From contig NZ_CP011112.1 in NCBI RefSeq assembly GCF_001190945.1, positions 4,588,001 to 4,652,000 of the forward strand: DNA of 64,000 nt, read 5' to 3'. Below the pieces are notes generated by a model. It did not search any database. It saw only the letters and a program-made list of their open reading frames with translations, and had not been told where the DNA came from. This stretch comes from Luteipulveratus mongoliensis (GTDB lineage: Bacteria; Actinomycetota; Actinomycetes; Actinomycetales; Dermatophilaceae). Positions within the stretch are counted from its first letter, which is position 1. Every line of letters begins with the position of its first letter. Positions 23,707-32,992 of this stretch are shown here, one piece after another. Made by a program: the position numbers and the translations under genes.

Positions 23707-24404
23707 CGACCCGGACCACCCGCGTCGGCGTGACCGCCCAGCCGAACGGCCGGGCGCGGGTCGACCTGCGGTCGGGACTGCTCGCGCCACGGCTCTTGTC
23801 GAGCGGTCCTGATCAGGCGTCAGTCGCTCTGGTCGCCACAACGGCAACCCTCCTCGCGGGTGACCACGTGCGGCTCGAGGTCGACGTCGGGCCGGGCGTG
23901 CGGCTCGAGCTGCGTGACGTCGCAGGCACGGTCGCGTACGACGGCCGAGGCGGCGAAGCCCGGTGGGACATGGCGATCCGGATCGCCTCGGACGCGGCGC
24001 TCACGTGGCACGGCGAACCACTCGTGGTCTCCGCCGGAGCGTCAGTGCACCGGTCACTCCATGTCGACATCGCGGCCGGCGGTCGGCTGCTGCTCCGGGA
24101 CACGGTCGCCCTCGGCAGGTCCGGCGAGCCTCCCGGAGCCCTCACCTGCCGCACCCGCATGACGTACGACGGCCGGCCGGCCCTCGCGGAGGACCTCACC
24201 CTCAGTCCGGAGACCGTCGCCCTGCCCGGCCTGCTCGGCGGCAGCCGGGTCATCGACACGGTGACCGCGATCGGCTGGCGGCCGGCCGACGTACCCGACG
24301 GGCCGGCAACCCTGCACCTGGCCGAGCCAGGCGTCCTGGCGCGCGAGCTCGTCACGGATGCCCACCAGTCGCGGCTGACCGCGCTCTGGCACACCTGGGC
24401 GTGA
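23703..24404 (+). CDS. ureD: Urease accessory protein UreD
   Basis: About 233 residues of UreD (UreH), the scaffold that binds apo-urease and UreFG. Blocks: [34 protein letters not shown] and [20 protein letters not shown]. The likely start is TTG 23703 overlapping the ureG stop (TTGA); GTG 23730 is an alternative. It closes the urease operon. No ureE, ureI, or urea or nickel transporter is nearby. Confidence 0.9.
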   Translation: MTTRTTRVGVTAQPNGRARVDLRSGLLAPRLLSSGPDQASVALVATTATLLAGDHVRLEVDVGPGVRLELRDVAGTVAYDGRGGEARWDMAIRIASDAALTWHGEPLVVSAGASVHRSLHVDIAAGGRLLLRDTVALGRSGEPPGALTCRTRMTYDGRPALAEDLTLSPETVALPGLLGGSRVIDTVTAIGWRPADVPDGPATLHLAEPGVLARELVTDAHQSRLTALWHTWA

Positions 24405-24503
24405 GATCACGATTCAGAGACGGACGACCTCGGACGCGTTCCCGGAGCCCGTTCACACGGATAGTGGGATGACACGAGCACCACCCGGACAAGGGGAAAC
24501 GAC

Positions 24504-24713
24504 ATGGGTGTACTGATCATCGTCCTGCTCTGCCTTGCCGCGTTCGTCGGCATGGTCGTGCTCATCGGCCGCCGCGGCGGCGCGAGCGGAGGCGAGCCCA
24601 CGGTGAAGGACGGCATGGCACACGGCGACAACGCGGGCGAGGCAGCACGCCCGGGCGCGCAGAGCCACAGCCGCCACACGCCAGGCAACTTCGGCGGTGG
24701 AACCAGCATCTGA
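24504..24713 (+). CDS. Small single-pass membrane protein
   Basis: A 69-residue protein: one N-terminal membrane helix (VLIIVLLCLAAFVGMVVLI) followed by RRGG and a soluble, Gly/His/Ala-rich tail ending in TPGNFGGGTSI. AAGGGGA before ATG 24504 is a clear ribosome-binding site. No function recognised; it stands alone between urease and korAB. Confidence 0.6.
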   Translation: MGVLIIVLLCLAAFVGMVVLIGRRGGASGGEPTVKDGMAHGDNAGEAARPGAQSHSRHTPGNFGGGTSI

Positions 24714-24809
24714 CGACACTCCGCGGACCGGCCTGCGGTTGTCATAGACCAGGCATAGGCTGTAAGGGACGCCTAACCGCAGCACACATAAGCCTGGTGA
24801 GCCAGAACC

Positions 24810-26672
24810 ATGAGTTCCAAGTCCACAGAGCGCCTCGGCCGTGTCATCATCCGATTTGCGGGGGATTCCGGCGACGGAATGCAGCTGACGGGTGACCGAT
24901 TCACCGCCGAGACCGCGAGCCTGGGCAACGACCTGTCCACGCTGCCCAACTTCCCCGCCGAGATCCGCGCGCCCCAGGGCACCCTGCCCGGAGTCAGCAG
25001 CTTCCAGGTGCAGTTCGCCGACCACGACGTGCTGACGCCGGGTGATGCCCCCGACGTGCTCGTCGCGATGAACCCTGCTGCCCTGCGCGCCAACCTCGGC
25101 GACCTGCCCCGCGGCGCGACGCTCATCGTCAACGCCGACGAGTTCGGCAAGCGCAACCTCGCCAAGGTCGGCTACACCGCCAACCCCCTCGATGACGACT
25201 CCCTCGAGTCCTGGCAGGTCCACAGCGTGCCGCTGACCTCGATCACGGTCGACGCGCTGGAGTCCTTCGACCTGACGCGCAAGGACAAGGAGCGCGCCAA
25301 GAACATGTTCGCGCTCGGCCTCCTGTCGTGGATGTACAACCGTCCGACCGACGGCACCGAGAGCTTCCTCAAGACCAAGTTCGCGGCCATGCCCGAGATC
25401 CTCGGCGCCAACCTCGCCGCCCTGCACGCGGGTCATGCCTACGGCGAGACCACCGAGTCCTTCGCGGTGTCGTACGCCGTGTCCCCGGCGCCCATGGCCG
25501 CCGGCACCTACCGCAACATCACCGGCAACCTCGCGCTCGCGTACGGCTTCGTCGCCGCCTCGCAGCGCACCGGCCTGCCGCTCGTGCTCGGCAGCTATCC
25601 GATCACCCCGGCGTCCGACGTCCTGCACACGCTGTCGACGTTGAAACGCTTTGGTGTCACCACGATTCAGGCCGAGGACGAGATCGCCGGGGTCGGTGCG
25701 GCACTGGGTGCGTCCTATGGCGGCGCCCTGGGCCTGACCACGACCTCCGGCCCCGGGCTGGCGCTGAAGTCCGAGACCATCGGGCTGGCCGTCTCGCTCG
25801 AGCTGCCGCTGGTGATCGTCGACGTGCAGCGTGGCGGCCCCTCGACCGGACTGCCCACCAAGACCGAGCAGGCCGACCTGCTGCAGGCGATGTTCGGACG
25901 CAACGGCGAGTCACCGGTCGCGCTGGTCGCGCCGTGCAGCCCGACCGACTGCTTCGACGCGGCGATGGAGGCCGTACGGATCGCGACGACCTACCGCACA
26001 CCGGTGATTCTCCTCTCCGACGGATACCTCGCGAACGGGTCTGAGCCGTGGCGCATCCCGACCATCGACGACCTGCCCGACATGAAGGTCGAGCTGGCGA
26101 CGGAGCCGAATGGCGTTGATGACGAAGGCAATCCGGTCTTCCACCCCTATCTCCATGACGACAAGACGCTGGCTCGACCGTGGGCCGTCCCGGGCACACC
26201 CGGGCTCGAGCACCGCGTCGGCGGCATCGAGAAGGCCGACGTCACCGGCAACATCAGCTACGACCCGGACAACCACGACCACATGGTTCGGCTACGGCAG
26301 CGCAAGATCGACCTGGTCGCCGACTCGATCCCCGAGCTCGAGGTCGACGACCCGTCCGGGGAGGCGCGCGTCCTCGTGCTCGGCTGGGGATCGACGTACG
26401 GCCCGATCAAGGCGGCCACTCGACTGGTCCGCGGCACCGGCGCCAAGGTCGCCCAGGCCCACCTGCGCCATCTCAACCCGTTCCCGTCCAACCTCGGCGA
26501 GGTGCTGCGCGCGTACGACCGGGTGATCGTCCCCGAGATGAACCTCGGCCAGCTCGCCCTGCTGCTCCGTGCGAAGTATCTCGTCGACGTGCGCAGCCAC
26601 ACCTCAGTCCGCGGACTTCCTTTCATGACATCGGAACTCGCGGATGTCATCTCCCAGGAGGCGACCTCATGA
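24810..26672 (+). CDS. korA: 2-oxoacid:ferredoxin oxidoreductase, alpha (fused gamma-alpha) subunit
   Basis: A 620-residue subunit of a two-subunit 2-oxoglutarate (or related 2-oxoacid) ferredoxin oxidoreductase. The N-terminal gamma domain (about 1-190) starts RVIIRFAGDSGDGMQLTGDR; the alpha domain follows with GSYPITPASDVLH, QAEDEIAGVGAALGASYGGA and TTTSGPGLALKSETIG, then LVIVDVQRGGPSTGLPTKTEQ. The C-terminal domain has VLGWGSTYGPIKAATR. It oxidises the oxoacid with CoA and passes electrons to ferredoxin, an alternative to the dehydrogenase step of the TCA cycle. ATG 24810; overlaps korB. Confidence 0.93.
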   Translation: MSSKSTERLGRVIIRFAGDSGDGMQLTGDRFTAETASLGNDLSTLPNFPAEIRAPQGTLPGVSSFQVQFADHDVLTPGDAPDVLVAMNPAALRANLGDLPRGATLIVNADEFGKRNLAKVGYTANPLDDDSLESWQVHSVPLTSITVDALESFDLTRKDKERAKNMFALGLLSWMYNRPTDGTESFLKTKFAAMPEILGANLAALHAGHAYGETTESFAVSYAVSPAPMAAGTYRNITGNLALAYGFVAASQRTGLPLVLGSYPITPASDVLHTLSTLKRFGVTTIQAEDEIAGVGAALGASYGGALGLTTTSGPGLALKSETIGLAVSLELPLVIVDVQRGGPSTGLPTKTEQADLLQAMFGRNGESPVALVAPCSPTDCFDAAMEAVRIATTYRTPVILLSDGYLANGSEPWRIPTIDDLPDMKVELATEPNGVDDEGNPVFHPYLHDDKTLARPWAVPGTPGLEHRVGGIEKADVTGNISYDPDNHDHMVRLRQRKIDLVADSIPELEVDDPSGEARVLVLGWGSTYGPIKAATRLVRGTGAKVAQAHLRHLNPFPSNLGEVLRAYDRVIVPEMNLGQLALLLRAKYLVDVRSHTSVRGLPFMTSELADVISQEATS

Positions 26673-27751
26673 GCATTGATCTCGGCCTGCCGGCCTTCCG
26701 CTCCGGCCTTGAGGGCGTACCCACGACGGAGGACAAGGCGACTCGCAAGGAGTTCACCTCCGACCAGGAGGTCCGCTGGTGTCCCGGCTGTGGTGACTAC
26801 GCGATCCTGGCCGCAGTACAGGGCTTCCTGCCCGACCTCGGGCTCAAGCGCGAGAACATCGTCTTCGTGTCGGGCATCGGCTGCTCCAGCCGATTCCCCT
26901 ATTACCTCGACACCTACGGCATGCATTCGATCCACGGGCGCGCACCGGCCATCGCGACGGGCCTGGCCACCTCACGTCCCGACCTGTCCGTCTGGGTCGT
27001 GACCGGCGACGGCGACGCGTTGTCGATCGGTGGCAACCACCTGATCCACGCGATGCGGCGCAACGTCAACATGACGATCCTGCTGTTCAACAACAAGATC
27101 TACGGGCTGACCAAGGGCCAGTACTCCCCCACGTCCGACATCGGCACGGTCACCAAGTCCACGCCGGCCGGCTCGATCGACCAACCGTTCAACCCGGTGT
27201 CACTGGCGCTCGGTGCGGAGGCATCGTTCGTGGCCCGCACCATGGACTCCGACCGCAAGCACCTGACCGCGACCCTGCGCGCGGCGGCGGAGCACCGCGG
27301 CGCTGCCCTCGTCGAGATCTACCAGAACTGCCCGATCTTCAACGACGGCGCGTTCCAGATGCTCAAGGACCGCGACGAGGCGACCGCCCGCATCCTGCAG
27401 CTTGTCGACGGCGAGCCCATCCGAGCCGGCGCCGACGACCACACCCGCGTGGTCGTACGCGACGACGAGGGCCGGCTGCTCGTCGTCCCCGAGGCGGAGG
27501 CCGACCCGGCCCGCGTCGTACTCCATCGCGCCGACGACCCCGACCCGAGCCAGGCATTCGCGCTGAGTCGCCTGGACGACCCGTCGTTCGCCCAGGTGCC
27601 GATGGGCATCTTCCGCAATGCACCCCGGGCGACCTACGACGACGGCGTCCGCGGGCAGGTCGGCGCGGCCGTCGAGCAGGCCGGTGGCCCGGCCGGCGAG
27701 CGCGACCTGGAGCAGCTGCTCCACGGCAAGGACACCTGGTTGGTCAACTGA
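26669..27751 (+). CDS. korB: 2-oxoacid:ferredoxin oxidoreductase, beta subunit
   Basis: A 360-residue thiamine diphosphate subunit. VRWCPGCGDYAILAAVQGF and VSGIGCSSRFPYY provide the cluster-binding Cys residues, SIHGRAPAIATGLA follows, and VVTGDGDALSIGGNHLIHAM is the ThDP-binding GDGD motif. NNKIYGLTKGQYSPTS fits the 2-oxoglutarate/actinobacterial KorB group. The start ATG 26669 overlaps the korA stop (ATGA). The two chains are sufficient for the enzyme; the ferredoxin partner is not in this window. Confidence 0.94.
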   Translation: MSIDLGLPAFRSGLEGVPTTEDKATRKEFTSDQEVRWCPGCGDYAILAAVQGFLPDLGLKRENIVFVSGIGCSSRFPYYLDTYGMHSIHGRAPAIATGLATSRPDLSVWVVTGDGDALSIGGNHLIHAMRRNVNMTILLFNNKIYGLTKGQYSPTSDIGTVTKSTPAGSIDQPFNPVSLALGAEASFVARTMDSDRKHLTATLRAAAEHRGAALVEIYQNCPIFNDGAFQMLKDRDEATARILQLVDGEPIRAGADDHTRVVVRDDEGRLLVVPEAEADPARVVLHRADDPDPSQAFALSRLDDPSFAQVPMGIFRNAPRATYDDGVRGQVGAAVEQAGGPAGERDLEQLLHGKDTWLVN

Positions 27752-27783
27752 CGGTCAGGATTTCGTGCTGACCTCGCAGTACT

Positions 27784-27855
27784 GATGCCCTCCCTATGCG
27801 ATCGGGGTACTAAGAGTCGTCGGTCGTCGCCGACGTCAGTACTCAGGGAGGCATC
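27784..27855 (+). promoter_or_regulatory. Leader inverted repeat that can mask the M1 peptidase ribosome-binding site
   Basis: GATGCCCTCCCT (27784-27795) is complementary, with one bulged C, to AGGGAGGCATC (27845-27855). The latter contains the ribosome-binding site of the gene starting at 27859. If both parts are in the transcript, the stem would hide the site. No known RNA class recognised. Confidence 0.4.
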
Positions 27856-27858
27856 TTC

Positions 27859-29379
27859 ATGTCACACAACCGCGCCGCGCACCTCGCGCGCACCAGCCTG
27901 GCCCTCGCCGCCGTCCTCGGCCTGGCCACCACCGGCACCGCCAGTGCCGCACCCTCGGATGTCGGCTCGCCCGGCATAGGTGACCCGTACTACAAGGACT
28001 ACGGCAACGGCGGGTACGACGTCGGGCACTACGCCATCGACGTCGACTACGACCCGGCCACCGACCTCATCACCGGCACCACGACCATCACGGCCACCGC
28101 GACGCAGAACCTGCGCAAGTTCGACCTCGACCTCGCGCTCAAGGCCACTGCCGTCACGGTCAACGGGGTGCCGGCGAAGTTCAGCAAGCCGACGTCGCAC
28201 GAGCTGGCCGTCGTCCCCAAGGTCCCCGTCGTCACCGGCGGTCCCCTCAAGATCACCGTGACGTACGCCGGCGTGCCGTCGACGACCAAGGTCAACGGGT
28301 TCTCGCCGTGGGTCAAGACGGACGACGGTGCGGTGGCCGTCGGTGAGCCGGAGATCGCCGCCTGGTGGTACCCGAGCAACGACCACCCGCGCGACAAGGC
28401 GACGTTCGACGTCAAGGCCACCGTGCCCAAGGGTCTGCAGGCGCTGAGCAACGGCACGCTGAAGAAGACCCAGTACGGCCGCGATGGCGACACCTGGGTG
28501 TGGCACTCCGCCAAGCCGCAGGCGACGTACCTGACGTTCCTGGCCATGGGCCACTTCGACATCACCCAGGGCGTCGGCGCCAGCGGTCTGCCCTGGATCA
28601 ACGCGGTCGCCTCCAACGGTGGCCAGGAGGGTGAGTACGCCAAGAAGGACCTCGCGCGTACGTCGGAGGTCATCGACTTCCACAGCCGCGCCTGGGGCAA
28701 GTACCCGTTCGAGATCACCGGTGGCGTCGCCCCTGCCGCGGACTTCGGCTTCGCGCTGGAGAACCAGACGCGGCCGGTCTACACGCGTGGCTTCTGGCGC
28801 AACGGCCCCAACATCTACGTGATCGTGCACGAGCAGGCGCACCAGTGGTTCGGCGATGCGGTCAGCGTGCACGACTGGAAGGACATCTGGCTCAACGAGG
28901 GCTTCGCGTCGTTCGCCGAGTGGTACTGGTCGGAGATGCACGGCGAGGGCAGCGGCCAGGAGATTCTCGCGTCCTACTACGCCAATCCGGACAGCAGCGC
29001 GCTGTGGAAGCTGCCCATCGGCGACCCGGGTGCGGGCAAGGAGTTCTCCGGCCAGGTCTACGACCGTGGTGCGATGACGCTCCAGGCGCTGCGCAACCGG
29101 ATCGGTGACCCGGCGTTCTTCCAGGTCATGCGCACCTGGGTGCCCAAGCACCGCTACGGCAACGGCGCCATCGCCGAGTTCGTGGCACTGGCCGAGAAGA
29201 CGTCCGGGGAGGACCTGGGCGGCTTCTTCCGCAACTGGCTGTACACGGCGTCCAAGCCGGCCAAAACCGCTGAGAACGGCCTGGATGGTCTCCCGGCTGC
29301 CAAGGTCAAGGCCGCTGCACCCGCGTCGCTGGCCAAGATCAAGGCGGTTCAGCAGGCCGAGCTGCGCTCCGGCCACTGA
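27859..29379 (+). CDS. Secreted M1 family metallopeptidase
   Basis: A 506-residue secreted aminopeptidase-like protein. The signal peptide (RTSLALAAVLGLATTGTASA) probably ends near residue 31. The substrate motif is FALENQTRPVY (variant of GAMEN). The zinc site is VHEQAHQWFG (His324, Glu325, His328) with the third ligand Glu347 in NEGFASFAE, and VYDRGAMTLQALR carries the transition-state Tyr. At this length it has the N-terminal beta and catalytic domains but not the long helical C-terminal domain of PepN. It probably trims extracellular peptides. AGGGAGG lies 7 bp before the ATG. Confidence 0.9.
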   Translation: MSHNRAAHLARTSLALAAVLGLATTGTASAAPSDVGSPGIGDPYYKDYGNGGYDVGHYAIDVDYDPATDLITGTTTITATATQNLRKFDLDLALKATAVTVNGVPAKFSKPTSHELAVVPKVPVVTGGPLKITVTYAGVPSTTKVNGFSPWVKTDDGAVAVGEPEIAAWWYPSNDHPRDKATFDVKATVPKGLQALSNGTLKKTQYGRDGDTWVWHSAKPQATYLTFLAMGHFDITQGVGASGLPWINAVASNGGQEGEYAKKDLARTSEVIDFHSRAWGKYPFEITGGVAPAADFGFALENQTRPVYTRGFWRNGPNIYVIVHEQAHQWFGDAVSVHDWKDIWLNEGFASFAEWYWSEMHGEGSGQEILASYYANPDSSALWKLPIGDPGAGKEFSGQVYDRGAMTLQALRNRIGDPAFFQVMRTWVPKHRYGNGAIAEFVALAEKTSGEDLGGFFRNWLYTASKPAKTAENGLDGLPAAKVKAAAPASLAKIKAVQQAELRSGH

Positions 29380-29387
29380 GCTAGTCA

Positions 29388-29428
29388 CGTACGCCGGGCG
29401 GGCCCTCGGGGGGTCCGCCCGGCGTACG
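29388..29428 (+). terminator. GC-rich hairpin after the M1 peptidase
   Basis: GTACGCCGGGCGG pairs with CCGCCCGGCGTAC across a short loop, 9 bp after the stop codon. It is strong and well placed for termination, but no T tract follows, as is common in high-GC actinobacteria. Confidence 0.6.
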
Positions 29429-29444
29429 CGCCTATCGTGGGCCA

Positions 29445-30401
29445 GTGACGGTTAGCGGCACATCCGAGACCAACCGGGGCGCGGCGTACGGCTTCCTCGC
29501 CTACTTCCTCTGGGGCGCGATGCCCCTCTACTTCGATGCACTGAAACCGGCCGGTGCCTGGGAGATCCTGACTCACCGGGTGCTGTGGACCGTGCTGCTG
29601 TGCGGTGCCGGGCTCGCCGTCTGGCGTCGACTCGGCTACCTCCGCGAGCTCATCGCACGGCCGCGACGGCTGGCCACGGTCGCGCTGGCCAGTGTGCTGA
29701 TCGCCACCAACTGGACGATCTATGTGGCCGCGGTGGTCTCGGGCCACGCGACCGAGGCGGCCCTCGGATACTTCCTCAACCCGCTCGTCACCGTGGCACT
29801 CGGCGTCCTCGTGCTCCGCGAGCGGCTGCGTCCGTTGCAGTGGGTGGCCGTTGCTGTCGGCGCTCTTGCCTGCGTCTACCTCGCCATCGACTACGGACAG
29901 CCGCCGTGGATCTCGATCGGCCTCGCCTTGTCATTCGCGACGTACGGCCTGCTCAAGAATCGCCTCGGCGGCTCGATGACAGCGGTCGAGAGCCTGACCG
30001 CCGAGACCCTCGTCCTCGCTCCCGCAGCGGCCGTCCTGCTGGTCGTGCTCACGGTGCGGGGTGACACCACGTTCACCACCGAGGGCGCCTGGCACACCGC
30101 GCTGCTCGTGCTCGCCGGCGTCGTCACCGCAGGTCCGTTGCTGCTCTTCGCGGCCGCTGCACGACGCGTGCCGCTCGTGACGATCGGGCTGCTGCAGTTC
30201 GTCGCGCCCGTCCTCCAGCTGCTGTGCGCCGTGCTGCTGCTCGACGAGCAGATGCCCGCCAGCCGCTGGATCGGCTTCGGAATCGTCTGGATTGCGTTGG
30301 TACTGCTCACGATCGACACCCTGCGATCTGCAACGCGCAGCCGCCGTGCGCGCGCACTCACGGCGGCTGCCGCGGCGGTGGACGCCGCCCCCTGCGCCTG
30401 A
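29445..30401 (+). CDS. rarD: EamA family transporter RarD
   Basis: A 318-residue drug/metabolite exporter with ten membrane helices in two EamA repeats. GFLAYFLWGAMPLYFDAL and ILTHRVLWTVLL are RarD-specific N-terminal blocks; ATNWTIYVAAVVSGHATEAA and YFLNPLVTVALGVLVLRERL follow in repeat 1, and GLLQFVAPVLQLLCAVLLL closes repeat 2. The substrate is unknown; chloramphenicol sensitivity phenotypes gave the family its name. GTG 29445 start. Stands alone between hairpins. Confidence 0.87.
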   Translation: MTVSGTSETNRGAAYGFLAYFLWGAMPLYFDALKPAGAWEILTHRVLWTVLLCGAGLAVWRRLGYLRELIARPRRLATVALASVLIATNWTIYVAAVVSGHATEAALGYFLNPLVTVALGVLVLRERLRPLQWVAVAVGALACVYLAIDYGQPPWISIGLALSFATYGLLKNRLGGSMTAVESLTAETLVLAPAAAVLLVVLTVRGDTTFTTEGAWHTALLVLAGVVTAGPLLLFAAAARRVPLVTIGLLQFVAPVLQLLCAVLLLDEQMPASRWIGFGIVWIALVLLTIDTLRSATRSRRARALTAAAAAVDAAPCA

Positions 30402-30414
30402 CCACGACGTAAAA

Positions 30415-30435
30415 CAAGCAGGCGTGCTTGCTTTT
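30415..30435. terminator. Hairpin with T tract between rarD and the acyl-CoA dehydrogenase
   Basis: CAAGCA-GGCG-TGCTTG followed by CTTTT reads as a small intrinsic terminator for rarD; the mirrored AAAA on the other side makes it symmetric. It lies only 16 bp before the next start codon, so it may instead be an operator for a regulator of acyl-CoA metabolism. Confidence 0.45.
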
Positions 30436-30450
30436 GGTTAGAGTCGATCC

Positions 30451-31611
30451 ATGACAAGCCCCTGGGAGACCGATGAGCGACGGGCGCTGCGCGAGACGGT
30501 CCGCCGCTTCACCGAGACCGACGTGCTCCCCGACCTCGAGCAGTGGGAGCGCGATGGCGAGCTGCCGCGATCGCTGCATCAGCGGGCCGGCGCGCTCGGT
30601 CTCCTCGGCGTCGCGGCGCCGGAAGCCGTCGGTGGCGGCGGTGGCGATGTCATCGACGCCTCGATCATCTGCGAGGAGATGCACTACGCGGGCGGATCCG
30701 GTGGCCTCTTCGCCTCACTGTTCACCTCTGGCATCGCCCTCCCCCACGTCATCGCGGCCGGCGACCCGACGCAGATCGACCGCTGGGTCCGGCCCACCCT
30801 GGCCGGCGAGCTGATCGGTTCGTTGGCGATCACCGAGCCGGGTGGCGGCTCTGACGTCGGCCACCTGACCACGACGGCCCGTCGCGACGGCAACCACTAC
30901 GTCGTCAACGGGGCGAAGACGTACATCACCTCGGGGTGCCGGGCCGACTTCGTCGTGACTGCCGTGCGCACGGGTGGACCGGGCGCCGGTGGCGTCTCAC
31001 TGCTGGTCGTCGAGCGCGGCACACCAGGCTTCGAGGTCTCGCGCAAGCTCGACAAGATGGGCTGGCTGGCCTCGGACACGGCCGAGCTGTCGTTCGTCGA
31101 TGCGCGCGTCCCGGTCGGCAACCTGGTTGGCCCCGAGAACTCCGGATTCGCCCAGATCGCAGCGGCTTTCGTGACCGAGCGAGCCGCGTTGGCGACCCAG
31201 GCGTACGCCTCCGCTCAGCGCTGCCTCGACCTCAGCGTGGCCTGGTGCCGCGATCGGACGACGTTCGGGCGACCGTTGATCAGCCGTCAGAGCGTGCAGC
31301 ACACCCTGACCGAGATGACGCGCCGCACCGACGTGGCTCGCGTCTACACGCGGTCCGTCGTGGAGCGGTATGCCGCGGGCGAGCAGGACCTCGTCACGGA
31401 CGTCTGCTTCGCCAAGAACACCGCGGTCGAGACCGGCGAGTGGGTGGCGCACCAGGCGGTCCAGCTGTTCGGCGGCATGGGCTACATGCGCGAGAGCGAG
31501 GTCGAGCGGCAGTACCGCGACATGCGCATCCTCGGCATCGGCGGCGGCACCACCGAGATCCTCACCGACCTCGCCGGCAAGCTGCTCGGCTACACCGCGA
31601 CACGCGACTGA
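30451..31611 (+). CDS. Acyl-CoA dehydrogenase
   Basis: A 386-residue FAD enzyme that forms the alpha-beta double bond in acyl-CoA. SLAITEPGGGSDVGHLTTTA is the flavin/substrate signature, KTYITSGCRADFVVTAVRT the next strand pair, and the C-terminal QLFGGMGYMRESEVERQYRD with IGGGTTEI is the FAD-binding end. The catalytic base Glu position fits the short/medium-chain group (MRESEVER region). Chain-length preference is not evident. Its end overlaps the convergent MFS gene by 22 bp. Confidence 0.92.
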   Translation: MTSPWETDERRALRETVRRFTETDVLPDLEQWERDGELPRSLHQRAGALGLLGVAAPEAVGGGGGDVIDASIICEEMHYAGGSGGLFASLFTSGIALPHVIAAGDPTQIDRWVRPTLAGELIGSLAITEPGGGSDVGHLTTTARRDGNHYVVNGAKTYITSGCRADFVVTAVRTGGPGAGGVSLLVVERGTPGFEVSRKLDKMGWLASDTAELSFVDARVPVGNLVGPENSGFAQIAAAFVTERAALATQAYASAQRCLDLSVAWCRDRTTFGRPLISRQSVQHTLTEMTRRTDVARVYTRSVVERYAAGEQDLVTDVCFAKNTAVETGEWVAHQAVQLFGGMGYMRESEVERQYRDMRILGIGGGTTEILTDLAGKLLGYTATRD

Positions 31612-32942
31612 CGGACCCCCGCAGCAAGGACGAGCGGTACCCCGATGACCGCCGCCGCAGCCGCGACGGCAAAGCCCAGGTCGTACGCCGACCGTCCCGG
31701 TCGTGACTGCCCGCTCAGGACGAGGGCCGCGAGCTGCGAGCCGAACGCGCCACCGACCGTACGAGCGACCGTGTTGACCGCGTTGACCGAGCCCAGCCGT
31801 AGCGGTGGGCACTCGCGTGCCACCAGGCGAGGCAGGGCGGCCATCGCGATGCCGTAGCCCAGGCTGACGAGCACGTAGACCGCCGTCACGACCAGTGGAC
31901 CTCCACGCGCAACGAGCAGTACGCCTGCACCCACACTCGACACCGCGAGGCCAACAGCCAGCAGGCTCCGCGGCTCATCGACCCGGGCCGGCCGCCACCG
32001 ACCTGCGGGGATGGTGAGCAGAGCGCCCGGCACCAGGAGAGCGGCCGCCGCCGTCGCGCTCAGGCCGAGGCCGGAGGCGCCGCTCCCGGGTGCCTGCGCG
32101 AGATGGGGCAGCAGCGTGTAGAGCATGAACTGGTTGACGCCGAGCATGAGCGCACCGAGATGCGCAGCGAGCAGCCCGCCCCGCATCAGGTTCAGGTCGA
32201 TGAGTGGCGCGGCGACCCGCTCCTCGACGACGACGAGCAGGGCGGCCGAGAGCAGCGCCAGTCCGACCAGACCGAGGACCTGCCACGAGGTCCAGCCCCA
32301 GGCCCGGCCTTGAGTCACCGCGAGCAGCAGGGTGGTCAACGCCACCGCCAGCAAGGCGGCTCCCGACCAGTCGATCGGGCTCGCGTCGCGGGCTTCGTCA
32401 GCAGGCAGGTCGCGAGAGGTCAGCACCAGAGCGACGACGATGACCGCCGCCCCGATCACGAACAGCCACCGCCAGCTGAAGTGGTCGGCGATCAGGCCGC
32501 CCGCCAGCAGACCCGCGCCGGCACTTCCCGTGACCAGCGTGGCCGCAAGAGCGAGCCCACGACCGACGGCAGGGCCGGTCAGGCTGCTCTTGACGAGAGC
32601 AAAGCTCAGCGGGACGAGGGTGAGTCCGACACCTTGCAGGACCCGTGCCGCGATCAGCACCTCGATGCTCGGCGCGACCGCGGCCACGAGCGCACCAGCA
32701 AGGTAGATCCACAGGCACGCCAGCAGGATCGTCCGCTGCCCGAACCGGTCCGCGAGGCGACCGAGCACCGGCGTGACCGCGGCGCTGCTGAGCAGCATCG
32801 CGGACAGCACTGCCCAGGTCGCACCTTGCGACGATGTGTGCAGGTCGGCCTGCACATGGTTCGCGGCAGGGACCAGCATCGTCTGCAGCAGTCCGTACGA
32901 CAGCACGACAGCTGAGATGGCTGCCAGCACCCGACGTTCCAT
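31590..32942 (-). CDS. MFS transporter, DHA2-like drug exporter
   Basis: A 450-residue protein with about 14 hydrophobic segments. Motif A after helix 2 is visible as TPVLGRLADRFGQRTILL, and motif C-like GTGSAGAGLLAGGLIAD (here VTGSAGAGLLAGGLIAD) in helix 5 marks a proton-driven exporter. ATG 32942 with GGGAGAA upstream is chosen over 32975. It diverges from a TetR repressor with paired palindromes between them, so expression is probably induced by the exported compound. The compound itself is unknown. Confidence 0.88.
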   Translation of the reverse strand: MERRVLAAISAVVLSYGLLQTMLVPAANHVQADLHTSSQGATWAVLSAMLLSSAAVTPVLGRLADRFGQRTILLACLWIYLAGALVAAVAPSIEVLIAARVLQGVGLTLVPLSFALVKSSLTGPAVGRGLALAATLVTGSAGAGLLAGGLIADHFSWRWLFVIGAAVIVVALVLTSRDLPADEARDASPIDWSGAALLAVALTTLLLAVTQGRAWGWTSWQVLGLVGLALLSAALLVVVEERVAAPLIDLNLMRGGLLAAHLGALMLGVNQFMLYTLLPHLAQAPGSGASGLGLSATAAAALLVPGALLTIPAGRWRPARVDEPRSLLAVGLAVSSVGAGVLLVARGGPLVVTAVYVLVSLGYGIAMAALPRLVARECPPLRLGSVNAVNTVARTVGGAFGSQLAALVLSGQSRPGRSAYDLGFAVAAAAAVIGVPLVLAAGVRQSRVAV

Positions 32943-32958
32943 CACTTCTCCCCTCGAC

Positions 32959-32973
32959 GCGAACGGCGTTCGC
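32959..32973. promoter_or_regulatory. Operator-like palindrome GCGAAC-N3-GTTCGC, site 1
   Basis: A perfect 6+6 inverted repeat with spacer GGC, 17 bp upstream of the MFS start codon. The same half-sites and spacing recur at 32994-33008, and a TTAGG-N4-CCTAA dyad (32975-32988) lies between. It is the likely binding site of the TetR protein encoded next door. Confidence 0.7.
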
Positions 32974-32992
32974 ATTAGGCGAACCTAACTCG

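Noticed and set aside
24739-24767. TTGTCA as a -35 hexamer upstream of korA
   Set aside because: No -10 hexamer of acceptable quality at 16-18 bp spacing.
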